Positions 5,064 to 12,894 of a stretch of 13,087 bases of DNA are shown piece by piece (the first letter of the stretch is position 1; each line of letters starts with the position of its first letter). Both the position numbers and the translations under genes were made by a program. Location: the NCBI RefSeq assembly GCF_025791835.1, contig NZ_JAOXLP010000062.1, positions 1 to 13,087 of the forward strand, written 5' to 3'. The DNA is from Roseomonas xinghualingensis. Its GTDB lineage: Bacteria > Pseudomonadota > Alphaproteobacteria > Acetobacterales > Acetobacteraceae. The notes beneath the pieces are model-generated. The model was not told the origin of the DNA, made no database searches, and saw only the letters and a list, made by a program, of their open reading frames with translations.

Positions 5064-7642
5064 GTCAAATTTCCCTGCTTCGGAAAGCCCGTGTCGTAAA
5101 GCGTCATCGTGTCGGACAGCATGCGCTGCACGCCGAAGCGCTGCTCAATGAAGGTCGGCGCACCGATCCGCGACCGCGCCCTCATCGTCTCGTCCCGCAA
5201 CACGCGGGTTACCGCTGCGGCGAGGTTCTCGACCGCATCGTCCTGAACCAGCATGCCTGTGATGCCATCCAGCACGGCCTCGGCCGAACCACCGGCATTC
5301 GTCGTCACCACCGGAACACCGAGCGCCTGCGCTTCCAGTAGCACGTTGGGCAGTCCCTCGACCTCACTGGCCAGCAGCATCACGTCCATGGCCGCGATCC
5401 ATGGTTCCACCGGGCTCTTGCGCCCGGCCAGCGTGATCCGCCCGGACAGGCCACGATCCTCGATCCAACGCTCCAGCTCATTCCGCAGCACGCCATCACC
5501 CACGATGACGAAGCGCGAGCGCGGTACCATGGCGGCCACGCGCTCAGCGACGCTGAGCCAGAGATGTGGCCGCTTGGCCGGCGCCAAGCGGAAAGTACCG
5601 CCCATCAGCAACTCATCCGGGGCCAGGCCAAGGAATTCCCGGGCCTCTTTCCGCAATTCCGGCGCACCACGCTTGCGGATCGCGCCCACCTCCACCCCAT
5701 TGCGGATGACGGCGATGGTGCCAGGCTGGAAGCCCAGCCAGCGCTCGTAATCCTTCGCGCCCACGCCTGAATTGGCCGTGAAGCGCACGTCGTCCCGCTG
5801 CGCGAGGGACCGGTACATGGTGGCGAGATAGGAACGATAGCGGCGGCGGTCTGTCTCCGTCGCCACCACGTTGCGCATGGAGGCAACAATGCGAGGCACG
5901 CCGGCCAACGCCGCGGCCACGGAACCGGTGGAGATCACACCATCCTGCCACAAATGCACCAATGCCGGCCGATGGCGGCGGAAGCAGTCATAGAGCTTCA
6001 GCACATCGCGGGAGAGCCTGGGCGGCAGCGCCGCAATGAGGCGCAGCGCCTCACGTGCGCCAGGGTCCTCCGCAGAGATGCTGCGGAAGCGCTCGGCCTC
6101 GTTGATCAGGCCGAGATCCTCGATCTCCAGCTCCGGGGTCTCGGCAACCGGGCGCATGATGGCGCGGCCACGGTCTGGGGACAGGTCCTGGCCGACCAGG
6201 ATGGTCGCCCCACGCCCGGCCGCCGCGCGAGCACGCGCCACGCCATTGGCCGAAAGCGCAACCTGCCGTTCCGCCCCGCCAGCGCCCAGGGACGAGGTCA
6301 CGAGCATGACCGCGGTGCCGGGTTCGATCAGGGTGCGCGACGGCGGGTGCAGCAAAGCGCGCTGAAAAAGCGTGTCGGGAAAGCGCGGCACGCCGTCGCC
6401 GGGCGCGGGAAGCCGCAGCGCGGCGGAGCAGCGCGTCGCCATGCGCTGCGTCTCCAGATTGGCGGTGCCGTCTTCAAGGCCAGCCGAGAGATAACTCCAG
6501 GCACGCGCATACTGCCCGGCATCCAGCAGGGCCGCGGAGGCTGCCTCGCGCGCCCGCACCCGCACCCGGGGATTTGCCACGGCGCCGGCGGCCAGGGCAG
6601 CGGCACGGTCATGATAGCCGCCGGCACCCTCCAGGATCGCAAGATCCACCATTCCGTCGGGGCCACGGTTGCGGAAGTGATCGCGCGCCGCACGCAGAAG
6701 CGCCTCGATCGCCGCGTTCCGCTCCAGCTTGCCATAGGCGACCAGCAGCCCACGCCAGTTCTCGGCATTGTCGCGGTCGATATCCAGCGCCCGCTGCCAG
6801 GAGGCCGCAGCCGCCGACCAATCCTTGAAGTTCGCATGCAGGCGGGCAAGCACCGCGTGATACCGGGCCTGATCCGGCTCCAGCGTCACCAGGCGGTTGG
6901 CCGTCTCGAGCAAGGACGCCTTCGGTGCACCCAGGGCCTGCTGGACACGCAGCCGCGCACGCAGCATGGCTATGTCGTTGGGATGCCGCTTGGCAGTATC
7001 CTCCAGCAGCTCCAACGCGGTCGCCGGCTCGCCAAGCGCTTCATAGCCCTGGATGATGCGCAGCGCGGTTCCCAGGGCGCCGTCCCAGGCGCGGCGCGCC
7101 CGGTCAAGCGTCCCCAGCGCCTCGCTCTTGGGGAAGTGTCGCACCATCTCCGTCGCGAGTAGCGACAGGCTGTAGGCAGTCTCCGACCATTCGGCGACAT
7201 GGCGGTCATAGACAGCGCGCAGCCCGGATGGCCCCGCCAGGAAGAGCCGCGCCTCCAGGAGGTTCTCCGCCGCCGCCAGGTCATCCGGCGAGGTGGCGAG
7301 ATAGGCGCCGAAATGGCGCTCGGCCTCGGCATGGTTACCGCGCCGCAGGGCATCGCGCCCAAGGCGCCAGAGATGGCGCCCATCACTGGCTTCGCCCCTG
7401 CGGCCGACATCCAGCCACAGGAGACGTGCGCGGTGCTTGTCGCCAATCCCCTCATAGGCCTGTGCCAGCACGGCCACCATTTCGGCCGTGTCGCCAGGCT
7501 GGCCGACCACGGGCCGCAGCAGCGCGATGGCTTCCTGGGGCCGGCCGGCGCGCAGCAGGCGCCGGCCTTCCTGGACAAGGCGGGACGCGACCGTGCTTGG
7601 GGTAAAAACAGGACTTGGCGTAACCGCGAGATCTGCGCTCAT
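5060..7642 (-). CDS. TPR-GT4 fusion glycosyltransferase
   Basis: This 860-aa protein has two halves. Residues about 20-410 are helical TPR-like repeats (for example residues 27-46, 206-225 and 271-290), room for roughly ten units. Residues about 440-860 are a GT-B fold glycosyltransferase of family GT4: SSLGAGGAERQVA (450-462) as the N-terminal glycine loop, NSGVGAKDYERWLG (624-637), VIRNGVE (645-651), FRLAPAKRPH (684-693) with K690, and the nucleotide-sugar EX7E signature from E762 to E770 in EGLPNVLLE, followed by GVPVVTTNAGGSAEAV (775-790). No signal peptide or membrane segment is seen. It most likely transfers a sugar from a nucleotide donor to a growing glycan or a protein acceptor in the cytoplasm; the TPR half probably binds a partner or acceptor. 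The ATG overlaps the stop of the AsnB-like gene (ATGA) and lacks a strong ribosome binding site, pointing to coupling. Donor, linkage and acceptor cannot be read from the sequence. Confidence 0.9.
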   Translation of the reverse strand: MSADLAVTPSPVFTPSTVASRLVQEGRRLLRAGRPQEAIALLRPVVGQPGDTAEMVAVLAQAYEGIGDKHRARLLWLDVGRRGEASDGRHLWRLGRDALRRGNHAEAERHFGAYLATSPDDLAAAENLLEARLFLAGPSGLRAVYDRHVAEWSETAYSLSLLATEMVRHFPKSEALGTLDRARRAWDGALGTALRIIQGYEALGEPATALELLEDTAKRHPNDIAMLRARLRVQQALGAPKASLLETANRLVTLEPDQARYHAVLARLHANFKDWSAAAASWQRALDIDRDNAENWRGLLVAYGKLERNAAIEALLRAARDHFRNRGPDGMVDLAILEGAGGYHDRAAALAAGAVANPRVRVRAREAASAALLDAGQYARAWSYLSAGLEDGTANLETQRMATRCSAALRLPAPGDGVPRFPDTLFQRALLHPPSRTLIEPGTAVMLVTSSLGAGGAERQVALSANGVARARAAAGRGATILVGQDLSPDRGRAIMRPVAETPELEIEDLGLINEAERFRSISAEDPGAREALRLIAALPPRLSRDVLKLYDCFRRHRPALVHLWQDGVISTGSVAAALAGVPRIVASMRNVVATETDRRRYRSYLATMYRSLAQRDDVRFTANSGVGAKDYERWLGFQPGTIAVIRNGVEVGAIRKRGAPELRKEAREFLGLAPDELLMGGTFRLAPAKRPHLWLSVAERVAAMVPRSRFVIVGDGVLRNELERWIEDRGLSGRITLAGRKSPVEPWIAAMDVMLLASEVEGLPNVLLEAQALGVPVVTTNAGGSAEAVLDGITGMLVQDDAVENLAAAVTRVLRDETMRARSRIGAPTFIEQRFGVQRMLSDTMTLYDTGFPKQGNLT

Positions 7643-9384
7643 GCGATGGCAACCAGCAAGGAATCAGAATGCCCGGGACCCATCGCCTCCGCGGGCAGAT
7701 CAGGCTCGGCTGGCACCCGGTCCACGAAGGACTGGAACCAGGCCTCGATCCCCGCCATCGCCCAGAGTTCCCGGGCCTCGCGTGGCGAGCCGTTCCCGCA
7801 ACGGGCCACGAGGGTTTCCACGCGGCGGCGCGCGAACAGGCCCCGGTGGGCACAGGCGGTACCAAGCAGCAGATCCGCGAGCCAGGGCCGCAGCGCGATG
7901 GCGTCGCCCGGCAGCCAGGCTTCCGCCGGAGAAACCGGCTCAGCGGTGTCAGAGCGCGTGCCGGTGCCATCCAGCACCTCCCGCCGCATCGCCTGCGGGA
8001 GCGAAAGGCACAACTCTACCACCTCGTTGTCGAGGAAGGGGCAGGCGATCATTTTTCCGGCCGCGGCAGCGGCGGCATCGAGCAAGGGCAACTCCAGCCC
8101 CGGCAGGCGATGGACCAGATCGATCCGCGATGCCTCGTCCATACAGATATCAAGCTCCGCCTTCTCAAGCGATAAGCCGAGCCCATCCGGCATGGCGAAG
8201 ACCAGCGTATGCGCCAGCCCCGGACCGCTCAGCTCCATGCGCTCCGCCTCCGTCAGGCAGCCGGTGGCGCGCTGGAACAAGTCCCGCGCGAAGGGCGGAG
8301 CCTCGTGGAAGGAGCGCACCCACCACGGCGGCGGGCGGCCATCATCCCGCATCCGCGCGAGCTCCTCGGCAAATTCCTGGTAGCGGCAGTGGCTCAGCAG
8401 CAGCATATCCGCCCCAGCATCCGAGACCGGCCGACTTGCTGCGCCGATCATCGGCGCGAGAGAGGCAAGGGTCGTGGCGGGATTCAGCAGGGGCTGGCCC
8501 GCATGCAGTTGCAGCCGGGAAAGCAGCGCGGGCAGATCCGCCACTTCCGCCAGAGCCGGCTGCGGCGCCTGGCCGCCTGCATGAACCAGGGCGGCGGCGG
8601 CCTCGCCGTAGCCGATCACCTCCGCCGCCCCATCGCCACCCGCCGCGCGCGCCATGGCGCTACGCAGGCGTCGGCGGTACTCGCTGGCCGCACCAGCCGC
8701 AGGCATCGGATCTTCAAGCCGGTCCGGAAGCCGCCACCAGCGCGTTGTTTCGATACGTCCATCCCGGTGCAAAGTCAGCGCATGCCCTGGCGCAACGCTG
8801 TGCACGCCCCGCAGCGCTGTGCGGTCCAGCGGCGCATGGCCGAAGGACATGATGTAGCCAATGACATCGAGATCCGCGGTGCGGCCCTGACCCGGCCAGG
8901 CCAGGAGCGCCTGGATCTCGGAAGCGAAGACGAAGGCACCGCCGGCCGCTGACCAGAAGAGCGGCCGCTGTCCGAAGCCGTCACGCGCGCAGGTGACTGT
9001 TCCTGCTGCGGCATCCCGCACGACCAGGGCAAAGGCCCCCCGCAGGCGGGGGAGCAGCCCTGCCCCCCAGGCGCGCCAGCCGGTCAGCAGCAGCGCTGCG
9101 TCGCCTTTGCCCTGCAGAGCATGACCTTCATTCAGCAGACAGGCTTCCAACGCGCCCCGGTCGTCCAAGCGGCCCTCGAAAGCGAGAGTCAGCCCGTTAT
9201 CGCCGGCCTCAGCCACCGCGACATCGGTGCCCAGCAGCACCGCTTCGCCGGTGGCCCGCGCATCAGCACGGGAGGAGCCCGCCAGGTCCCTGTGGAGCAG
9301 GCGGCGCCGGACGCGTGACGCGGCGACCAGCACCTCCTGCGACACCGGGCGCCCGGTGGCGATCCAACCTGCGAGGAAGCCCAT
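7639..9384 (-). CDS. Asparagine synthetase B homologue, catalytically degenerate
   Basis: The 581-aa protein has the two-domain layout of glutamine-hydrolysing asparagine synthetases: an N-terminal class II amidotransferase-like domain (about 1-165) and a C-terminal synthetase-like domain (about 170-581). Conserved scaffolding is clear: LRGAFALVVRD (114-124), ARDGFGQRPLFW (133-144), ASEIQALL (154-161), LRGVHSVAPGHALTLHRDGR (191-210), QPLLNPATTL (297-306) and CPFLDNEVVELCLSLP (448-463). The catalytic signatures are gone: the N-terminus MGFLAGW aligns with MCGIAGI but the nucleophile Cys2 is Gly; the ATP-pyrophosphatase motif SGGxDS is replaced by GYGEAA (258-263); and the GDGGDE-type loop reads SDAGAD (321-326). 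It therefore probably neither hydrolyses glutamine nor makes asparagine or an amide by the usual route. The frame is intact with no stop, so it looks like a maintained pseudoenzyme rather than a decaying gene. It starts 10 bp after the TPR-SGNH gene and overlaps the glycosyltransferase start by 4 bp. Confidence 0.85.
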   Translation of the reverse strand: MGFLAGWIATGRPVSQEVLVAASRVRRRLLHRDLAGSSRADARATGEAVLLGTDVAVAEAGDNGLTLAFEGRLDDRGALEACLLNEGHALQGKGDAALLLTGWRAWGAGLLPRLRGAFALVVRDAAAGTVTCARDGFGQRPLFWSAAGGAFVFASEIQALLAWPGQGRTADLDVIGYIMSFGHAPLDRTALRGVHSVAPGHALTLHRDGRIETTRWWRLPDRLEDPMPAAGAASEYRRRLRSAMARAAGGDGAAEVIGYGEAAAALVHAGGQAPQPALAEVADLPALLSRLQLHAGQPLLNPATTLASLAPMIGAASRPVSDAGADMLLLSHCRYQEFAEELARMRDDGRPPPWWVRSFHEAPPFARDLFQRATGCLTEAERMELSGPGLAHTLVFAMPDGLGLSLEKAELDICMDEASRIDLVHRLPGLELPLLDAAAAAAGKMIACPFLDNEVVELCLSLPQAMRREVLDGTGTRSDTAEPVSPAEAWLPGDAIALRPWLADLLLGTACAHRGLFARRRVETLVARCGNGSPREARELWAMAGIEAWFQSFVDRVPAEPDLPAEAMGPGHSDSLLVAIA

Positions 9385-9394
9385 CTTTCCGACC

Positions 9395-12106
9395 TCAGGC
9401 CGCGAGCGCCTGGCGGTTCAGGATGTCGCTAAGGAACTCAAGGCTCCGCGCATTCCCGGGCTCCAGCTCTACCGCCCGCAGCGCCGCCGTGACGCCGAGG
9501 TCGTAGGAGCGCGCCGAGCGGCAGGCGCTGGCAAGCTTGCGCCAGTGAGACGGCTCGGCCGGCTCGATCTGCACGAGCTTCTGCAGCACCTCCGTCGCCT
9601 CACGCCAGCGGCGGGCATTGCGGTAGAGCTTCGACAGCACCTTCAGCGTATCGGACCGGTTGGGATCGATCGCCAGGATGCGACGGCCCAGTTCTTCCTG
9701 CCGCTGCATGTCCCCGTCGGCAACGGCCTGCTTCAGAAGCTTGCGGTAGCTGGACACTGCCTTGGAGAGCAGCTTCGGTGCCGCGACGCCTTCCGGATCG
9801 ACCGCCTGCACGTGGCGTGCCTTGGTGACCGCCTCGTCCAGCCTGCCCTCTGCGAAGTCGGTGCGCATCGCCCGCACCAGCTTGCGTGTCAGGGACTGGA
9901 TCGTGCTCTGCCGCTCGACGAGCAAGGCGGGATCAACGCGGCCATAGATACGCAGCGCCTCCTCCAACTGGCCTGCACGGCCGGCGGCGCGGGCAGCGCG
10001 AAGCAGGTGCTTCGCATCCAGCGCGCTTACCTCAGCCAGCTGCTCCCAAGCCTTGGCGGCGCCCACCATATCCCCCGACTTCTCGGTGAGGTTGGCGAAC
10101 TCGCGCAGGAGGCGGGCATTGCCCGGCTCCAGGGACAGGCCACGGCGGCAGGCTGCGAAGGCGCCACCCACGTCACCTTCCGTGACGCAGCGCTTCACCT
10201 CGGCCAACACGGGCGACACCAGCTTCCGCATGCCGGAGGCCGAGTTCTTGTTGGTGGGATCAATCAGCGTCACAGCCTGCCACGCGGCAGCGGCCGCCGC
10301 CGGGTCATGGCGCTCCATGGCGAGCCGCGCGCGCTTGGTCAACGACCGGACCAGCCCTGCCTGCAGCACAGGGTCATCGGCGGCCGGATGCCCCTGCATC
10401 CGCACGGCAGCGATGACGGCAGCCGCCTCCTCATGGTGGGAAGCCGCGATGATCGCCGGCACCGTCGCCATGGCAGCGGCGGGATCGAGTATGGCGATGC
10501 GCAGCACGACCGCCGCCATCTCCTTGATCCGCTTCGTACGCTGCAGAGCCTCAAGCTTGATGTGGAGAGCCGAGGCATCTTCCGGATCGCGGCTCAGGGC
10601 CGCGTCGGCAGTCTTGACCGCCTCGTCGTAGTTGCGGCCCTTCAGTTCGCAACGAGCAGCTTCGGAGAGCGGCGTTGCCTGGTCAGGGCGCAGCATCGCG
10701 ACACGCCGCCAGACCGAAGTGGCTTCGTGGAAGCGCTTCGCTTTCACCAGGGCCTTGGCCGCGACGGTCAGCGCCTTGTGATCATCGGGTGCGACCGAGA
10801 CCAGCTCCAGCGCCTGCGCGCAGGCTTCCTCAAGTCGGTTCAGCCGCTGCGCGATGCGCACCAGCATCACCTTCGGCTCGACCAGCGAAGAATCGAGCAG
10901 CAGCGCATGGCGCAGATCGGCCAGGGCACCGGTGCTGTCGCCGCGATGATAGGCAACGCTCGCGAGCAGCGCGTAGATCTCGGCGACGCCCGGATGATCG
11001 ATGGCGGCGCCGCGCAGCATCACCTCCGCCTCGTCCATCTCTCCGCGGCCAATGCGAGCCTTGGCTTCGGCGAGCAGCGGCCGCAGTTCCTCCGGAGCGG
11101 GCTCGACCGGGGGAGCAGGCGGAGCCGCCGGCGCGGCGACAGGGTCCGGCTGGGCCGCGGCCGGTGCACCAGCCGGCTCGGCCAGGACAGGCTTGCTCTC
11201 GCGCACAGTCTCCCGTGGCGCATCGGCCGCATCGTTCAGCCCCGGAGCACCCCAGGCCTCCATCAGCGGCTGCCCATAGGTCTCGAACAGCAGCGCGCCG
11301 AGGACCGACTTGAACTCCGCCGTATAATGGTTGTTGTCGCGTCCCTCTTCGGCCAGGGCGCGCACACGGTCATAGGCGATGACCTGCGGCGTGGGATCGA
11401 AGAGAGGATAACCGCGCTCGGCGCACAGATCCCGCATCCAGCTGCAGAGGCGCGAGCGGCTCTCGATCGGCTTGCCATTATTATCGGTAACATCGATGTG
11501 ACATACAAAGACCACCGGACCCGGGATGCGCTCCACAATGACCTGAAGGTCGTAGTCCAGCTCTTCCCGCGTGGTCACATGCATGTAGCCCTCGAGCAGG
11601 ATACTACGCTCGACCGGATCGCAGGAGGCAAAGCTCGACAGCTTCTCCAGGGCTTCGGCACGCTTCTCGCGCTCGGAGGCGTACTTGTAGCGGAAGAAGG
11701 TGGTGAACAGCTCGCGCCGCTTCTCGAACACTTCCGCGAAGCAGTTGATCTGCAGCAACCACTCCCGGTAGTGCACCTCCTTCTGCGAGGAGACCTCAAC
11801 GAGATACAGGTCGTCGCGGCCACGGGGCTGGTGCGGCTTGTACTCCGCCGAACAGACGAAGCGGTGGAGATGCTCCGGAATCTCGCGGCCATCGAAGAAA
11901 TCGAGCTGCTGCAGGATCTCCTTCGTGGTGTGCACGAAGCCATAGACGTTCGTGAGGTTCCGCTTCAGTGGCAGCTGCCGGGCTGCCGCTGCCATGGGCT
12001 CAGCGAGCCGGCAGGTACCGATTGTGGTGACGGCAAGGAACCGTGGCTGGGGCGCACTGTCACCACCCTTACGGATATTCTGCTTGCTGCTGACTTCGAT
12101 GGACAA
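9395..12106 (-). CDS. GSCFA/SGNH-like domain fused to a long TPR array
   Basis: This 903-aa protein starts at TTG 12106, chosen because AGGAGG lies 6 nt upstream, an in-frame stop lies just beyond, and later starts would cut into the first motif. Residues about 22-285 resemble a GSCFA/SGNH-hydrolase-type domain: IGTCR (29-33) at the place of the nucleophile block, LYLVEVSSQKEV (100-111), VFVCHIDV (199-206) and DNNHYT (257-262) as the usual Asp-x-x-His block. The nucleophile serine seems to be Thr31, next to Cys32, so activity is uncertain. Residues about 308-340 are an Ala/Pro-rich linker. Residues about 341-903 are TPR-like helical repeats, room for about 16 units, with recurring D/E-P at helix ends. 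No signal peptide or membrane segment is seen. It is the first gene of the operon. SGNH proteins in such clusters can add or remove acyl groups on glycans; a pure scaffold is the alternative. The TPR call is firm, the N-terminal family moderately so. Confidence 0.75.
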   Translation of the reverse strand: MSIEVSSKQNIRKGGDSAPQPRFLAVTTIGTCRLAEPMAAAARQLPLKRNLTNVYGFVHTTKEILQQLDFFDGREIPEHLHRFVCSAEYKPHQPRGRDDLYLVEVSSQKEVHYREWLLQINCFAEVFEKRRELFTTFFRYKYASEREKRAEALEKLSSFASCDPVERSILLEGYMHVTTREELDYDLQVIVERIPGPVVFVCHIDVTDNNGKPIESRSRLCSWMRDLCAERGYPLFDPTPQVIAYDRVRALAEEGRDNNHYTAEFKSVLGALLFETYGQPLMEAWGAPGLNDAADAPRETVRESKPVLAEPAGAPAAAQPDPVAAPAAPPAPPVEPAPEELRPLLAEAKARIGRGEMDEAEVMLRGAAIDHPGVAEIYALLASVAYHRGDSTGALADLRHALLLDSSLVEPKVMLVRIAQRLNRLEEACAQALELVSVAPDDHKALTVAAKALVKAKRFHEATSVWRRVAMLRPDQATPLSEAARCELKGRNYDEAVKTADAALSRDPEDASALHIKLEALQRTKRIKEMAAVVLRIAILDPAAAMATVPAIIAASHHEEAAAVIAAVRMQGHPAADDPVLQAGLVRSLTKRARLAMERHDPAAAAAAWQAVTLIDPTNKNSASGMRKLVSPVLAEVKRCVTEGDVGGAFAACRRGLSLEPGNARLLREFANLTEKSGDMVGAAKAWEQLAEVSALDAKHLLRAARAAGRAGQLEEALRIYGRVDPALLVERQSTIQSLTRKLVRAMRTDFAEGRLDEAVTKARHVQAVDPEGVAAPKLLSKAVSSYRKLLKQAVADGDMQRQEELGRRILAIDPNRSDTLKVLSKLYRNARRWREATEVLQKLVQIEPAEPSHWRKLASACRSARSYDLGVTAALRAVELEPGNARSLEFLSDILNRQALAA

Positions 12107-12112
12107 GGAGAG

Positions 12113-12118
12113 CCTCCT
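12113..12118 (-). promoter_or_regulatory. Ribosome binding site for the TTG start at 12106
   Basis: AGGAGG on the minus strand lies 6 nt before TTG 12104-12106. No ATG or GTG is available in this frame before the stop at 12125-12127, so the consensus site supports the rare start codon. Confidence 0.8.
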
Positions 12119-12128
12119 GCATCGCTAA

Positions 12129-12176
12129 TAGGACGGCGTTGAGGGCACCGTAGAGATGGCGGATAGGTAGGACGGC
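12129..12176. repeat. Short direct repeats before the operon start
   Basis: TAGGACGGC occurs at 12129-12137 and 12168-12176, 39 bp apart, and GGCACCG follows near each copy (12144-12150 and 12174-12180). They lie 23-70 nt upstream of the TTG start, where an operator or leader RNA element would sit. Function unknown. Confidence 0.4.
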
Positions 12177-12341
12177 ACCGCACAAACGGACAGGAGAACT
12201 GAAACCGCTTCGGTATCCATGTTGCCAGGAATGCGGCACCATCCAGCACGGCCGAATGCCGCGCCGCACAATCAAATATGCCCAAAAATCGCTAGGTTTT
12301 ACGTCAGCGCGAGAGGGCTACCGGGACAGCTAGCCTGTCGG

Positions 12342-12349
12342 TCACGTGA
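12342..12349. promoter_or_regulatory. 8-bp palindrome TCACGTGA
   Basis: A perfect 8-bp palindrome about 236 nt upstream of the operon start, next to a GACAG/CTGTC hairpin (12325-12339). It could be a regulator binding site, but an 8-mer palindrome can also arise by chance. Confidence 0.25.
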
Positions 12350-12484
12350 TGGTGTGCGGCGCCACGCCTTAACCCGAGTTTCCCTGCCTAAACGGGCGGC
12401 ACCCGGCAGAGCGCAGAAATGACCATAGAGGGGGTGACCTTGATCTAGGCGGCGTCCACGCGCAGCCATCATTCAGGCCTGCCC

Positions 12485-12546
12485 GATATCTACATCACGG
12501 ATATCAGGGTAATTGGTGAGGCAGCAGTTCGATATCTCAGCATCAC
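12485..12546. repeat. Cluster of GATATC sites with imperfect direct repeat
   Basis: GATATC occurs at 12485-12490, 12500-12505 and 12531-12536. The first and third are each followed by CATCAC within a few bases, forming an imperfect direct repeat spaced 46 bp. It lies in apparently non-coding DNA far upstream of the operon. It may be an operator-like array or coincidence. Confidence 0.3.
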
Positions 12547-12804
12547 CCGATGCGCTGTAGCAGTGACCAGCCAAACCTTTGCACCCGGCACAAAACATAA
12601 GGCGCGCCACCACTGAATCCCTACCGCACCATTTCGGCACGCCGACATTCTGATCAGGATTGAAGAGCACTTATCCACTCATGTTCAGAATGGATCCTTT
12701 TCGCGCGCGCCTTTTCAAGCAGCACCCCGCCTAACGGATCAGCGCCTGACCAGCCAGGTTCAAGAACATCAGGCACTTAGATGTGGCGCTCACGGCATTC
12801 CGCT

Positions 12805-12826
12805 TTGTTGGCTCCGAAGCCAGCAA
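12805..12826. other. 9-bp-stem hairpin with 4-nt loop
   Basis: TTGTTGGCT (12805-12813) pairs with AGCCAGCAA (12818-12826) with one G-T wobble around the loop CCGA. No T-run follows on either strand, so it is not a classical intrinsic terminator. It could be part of a small RNA or of a mobile-element end. Confidence 0.35.
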
Positions 12827-12894
12827 TACGCCTACATCATAGGTCATTTTCGAGATACATGGCACCGCGCTAAAATGAACTAAATTGCCGCCGG

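Noticed and set aside
3792..5099. A 435-codon plus-strand frame opposite ugd
   Set aside because: Shadow frame; the minus strand encodes a complete UDP-glucose dehydrogenase with all motifs.
5954..7162. Long plus-strand frames opposite the glycosyltransferase and AsnB-like genes (also 7199-8383 and 7488-8852)
   Set aside because: Low-complexity Arg/Pro/Ala-rich translations with no recognisable domain; typical antisense open frames in high-GC DNA.
7639..9384. Annotating this gene as a working asparagine synthetase (asnB)
   Set aside because: Cys2, SGGxDS and the GDGGDE-type loop are all absent, so the enzyme name would mislead.
9227..12142. A 971-codon open frame on the plus strand opposite the TPR gene
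   Set aside because: It is an antisense shadow of a GC-rich TPR gene: composition dominated by Arg/Gly/His/Leu, no domain, and the minus strand gives clear TPR repeats with a consensus ribosome binding site.
12069..12275. Small minus-strand frame overlapping the start of the TPR gene as a possible leader peptide
   Set aside because: No ribosome binding site before its ATG, odd composition, and no attenuator-like hairpin; the AGGAGG in it is better explained as the site for TTG 12106.
12729..12824. GCCTAAC / GTTAGGC resembling an integron attC core
   Set aside because: Only one core box fits the consensus; the expected partner box is AGCCAAC at best, there is no proper attC fold, and there is no integron integrase or cassette array.
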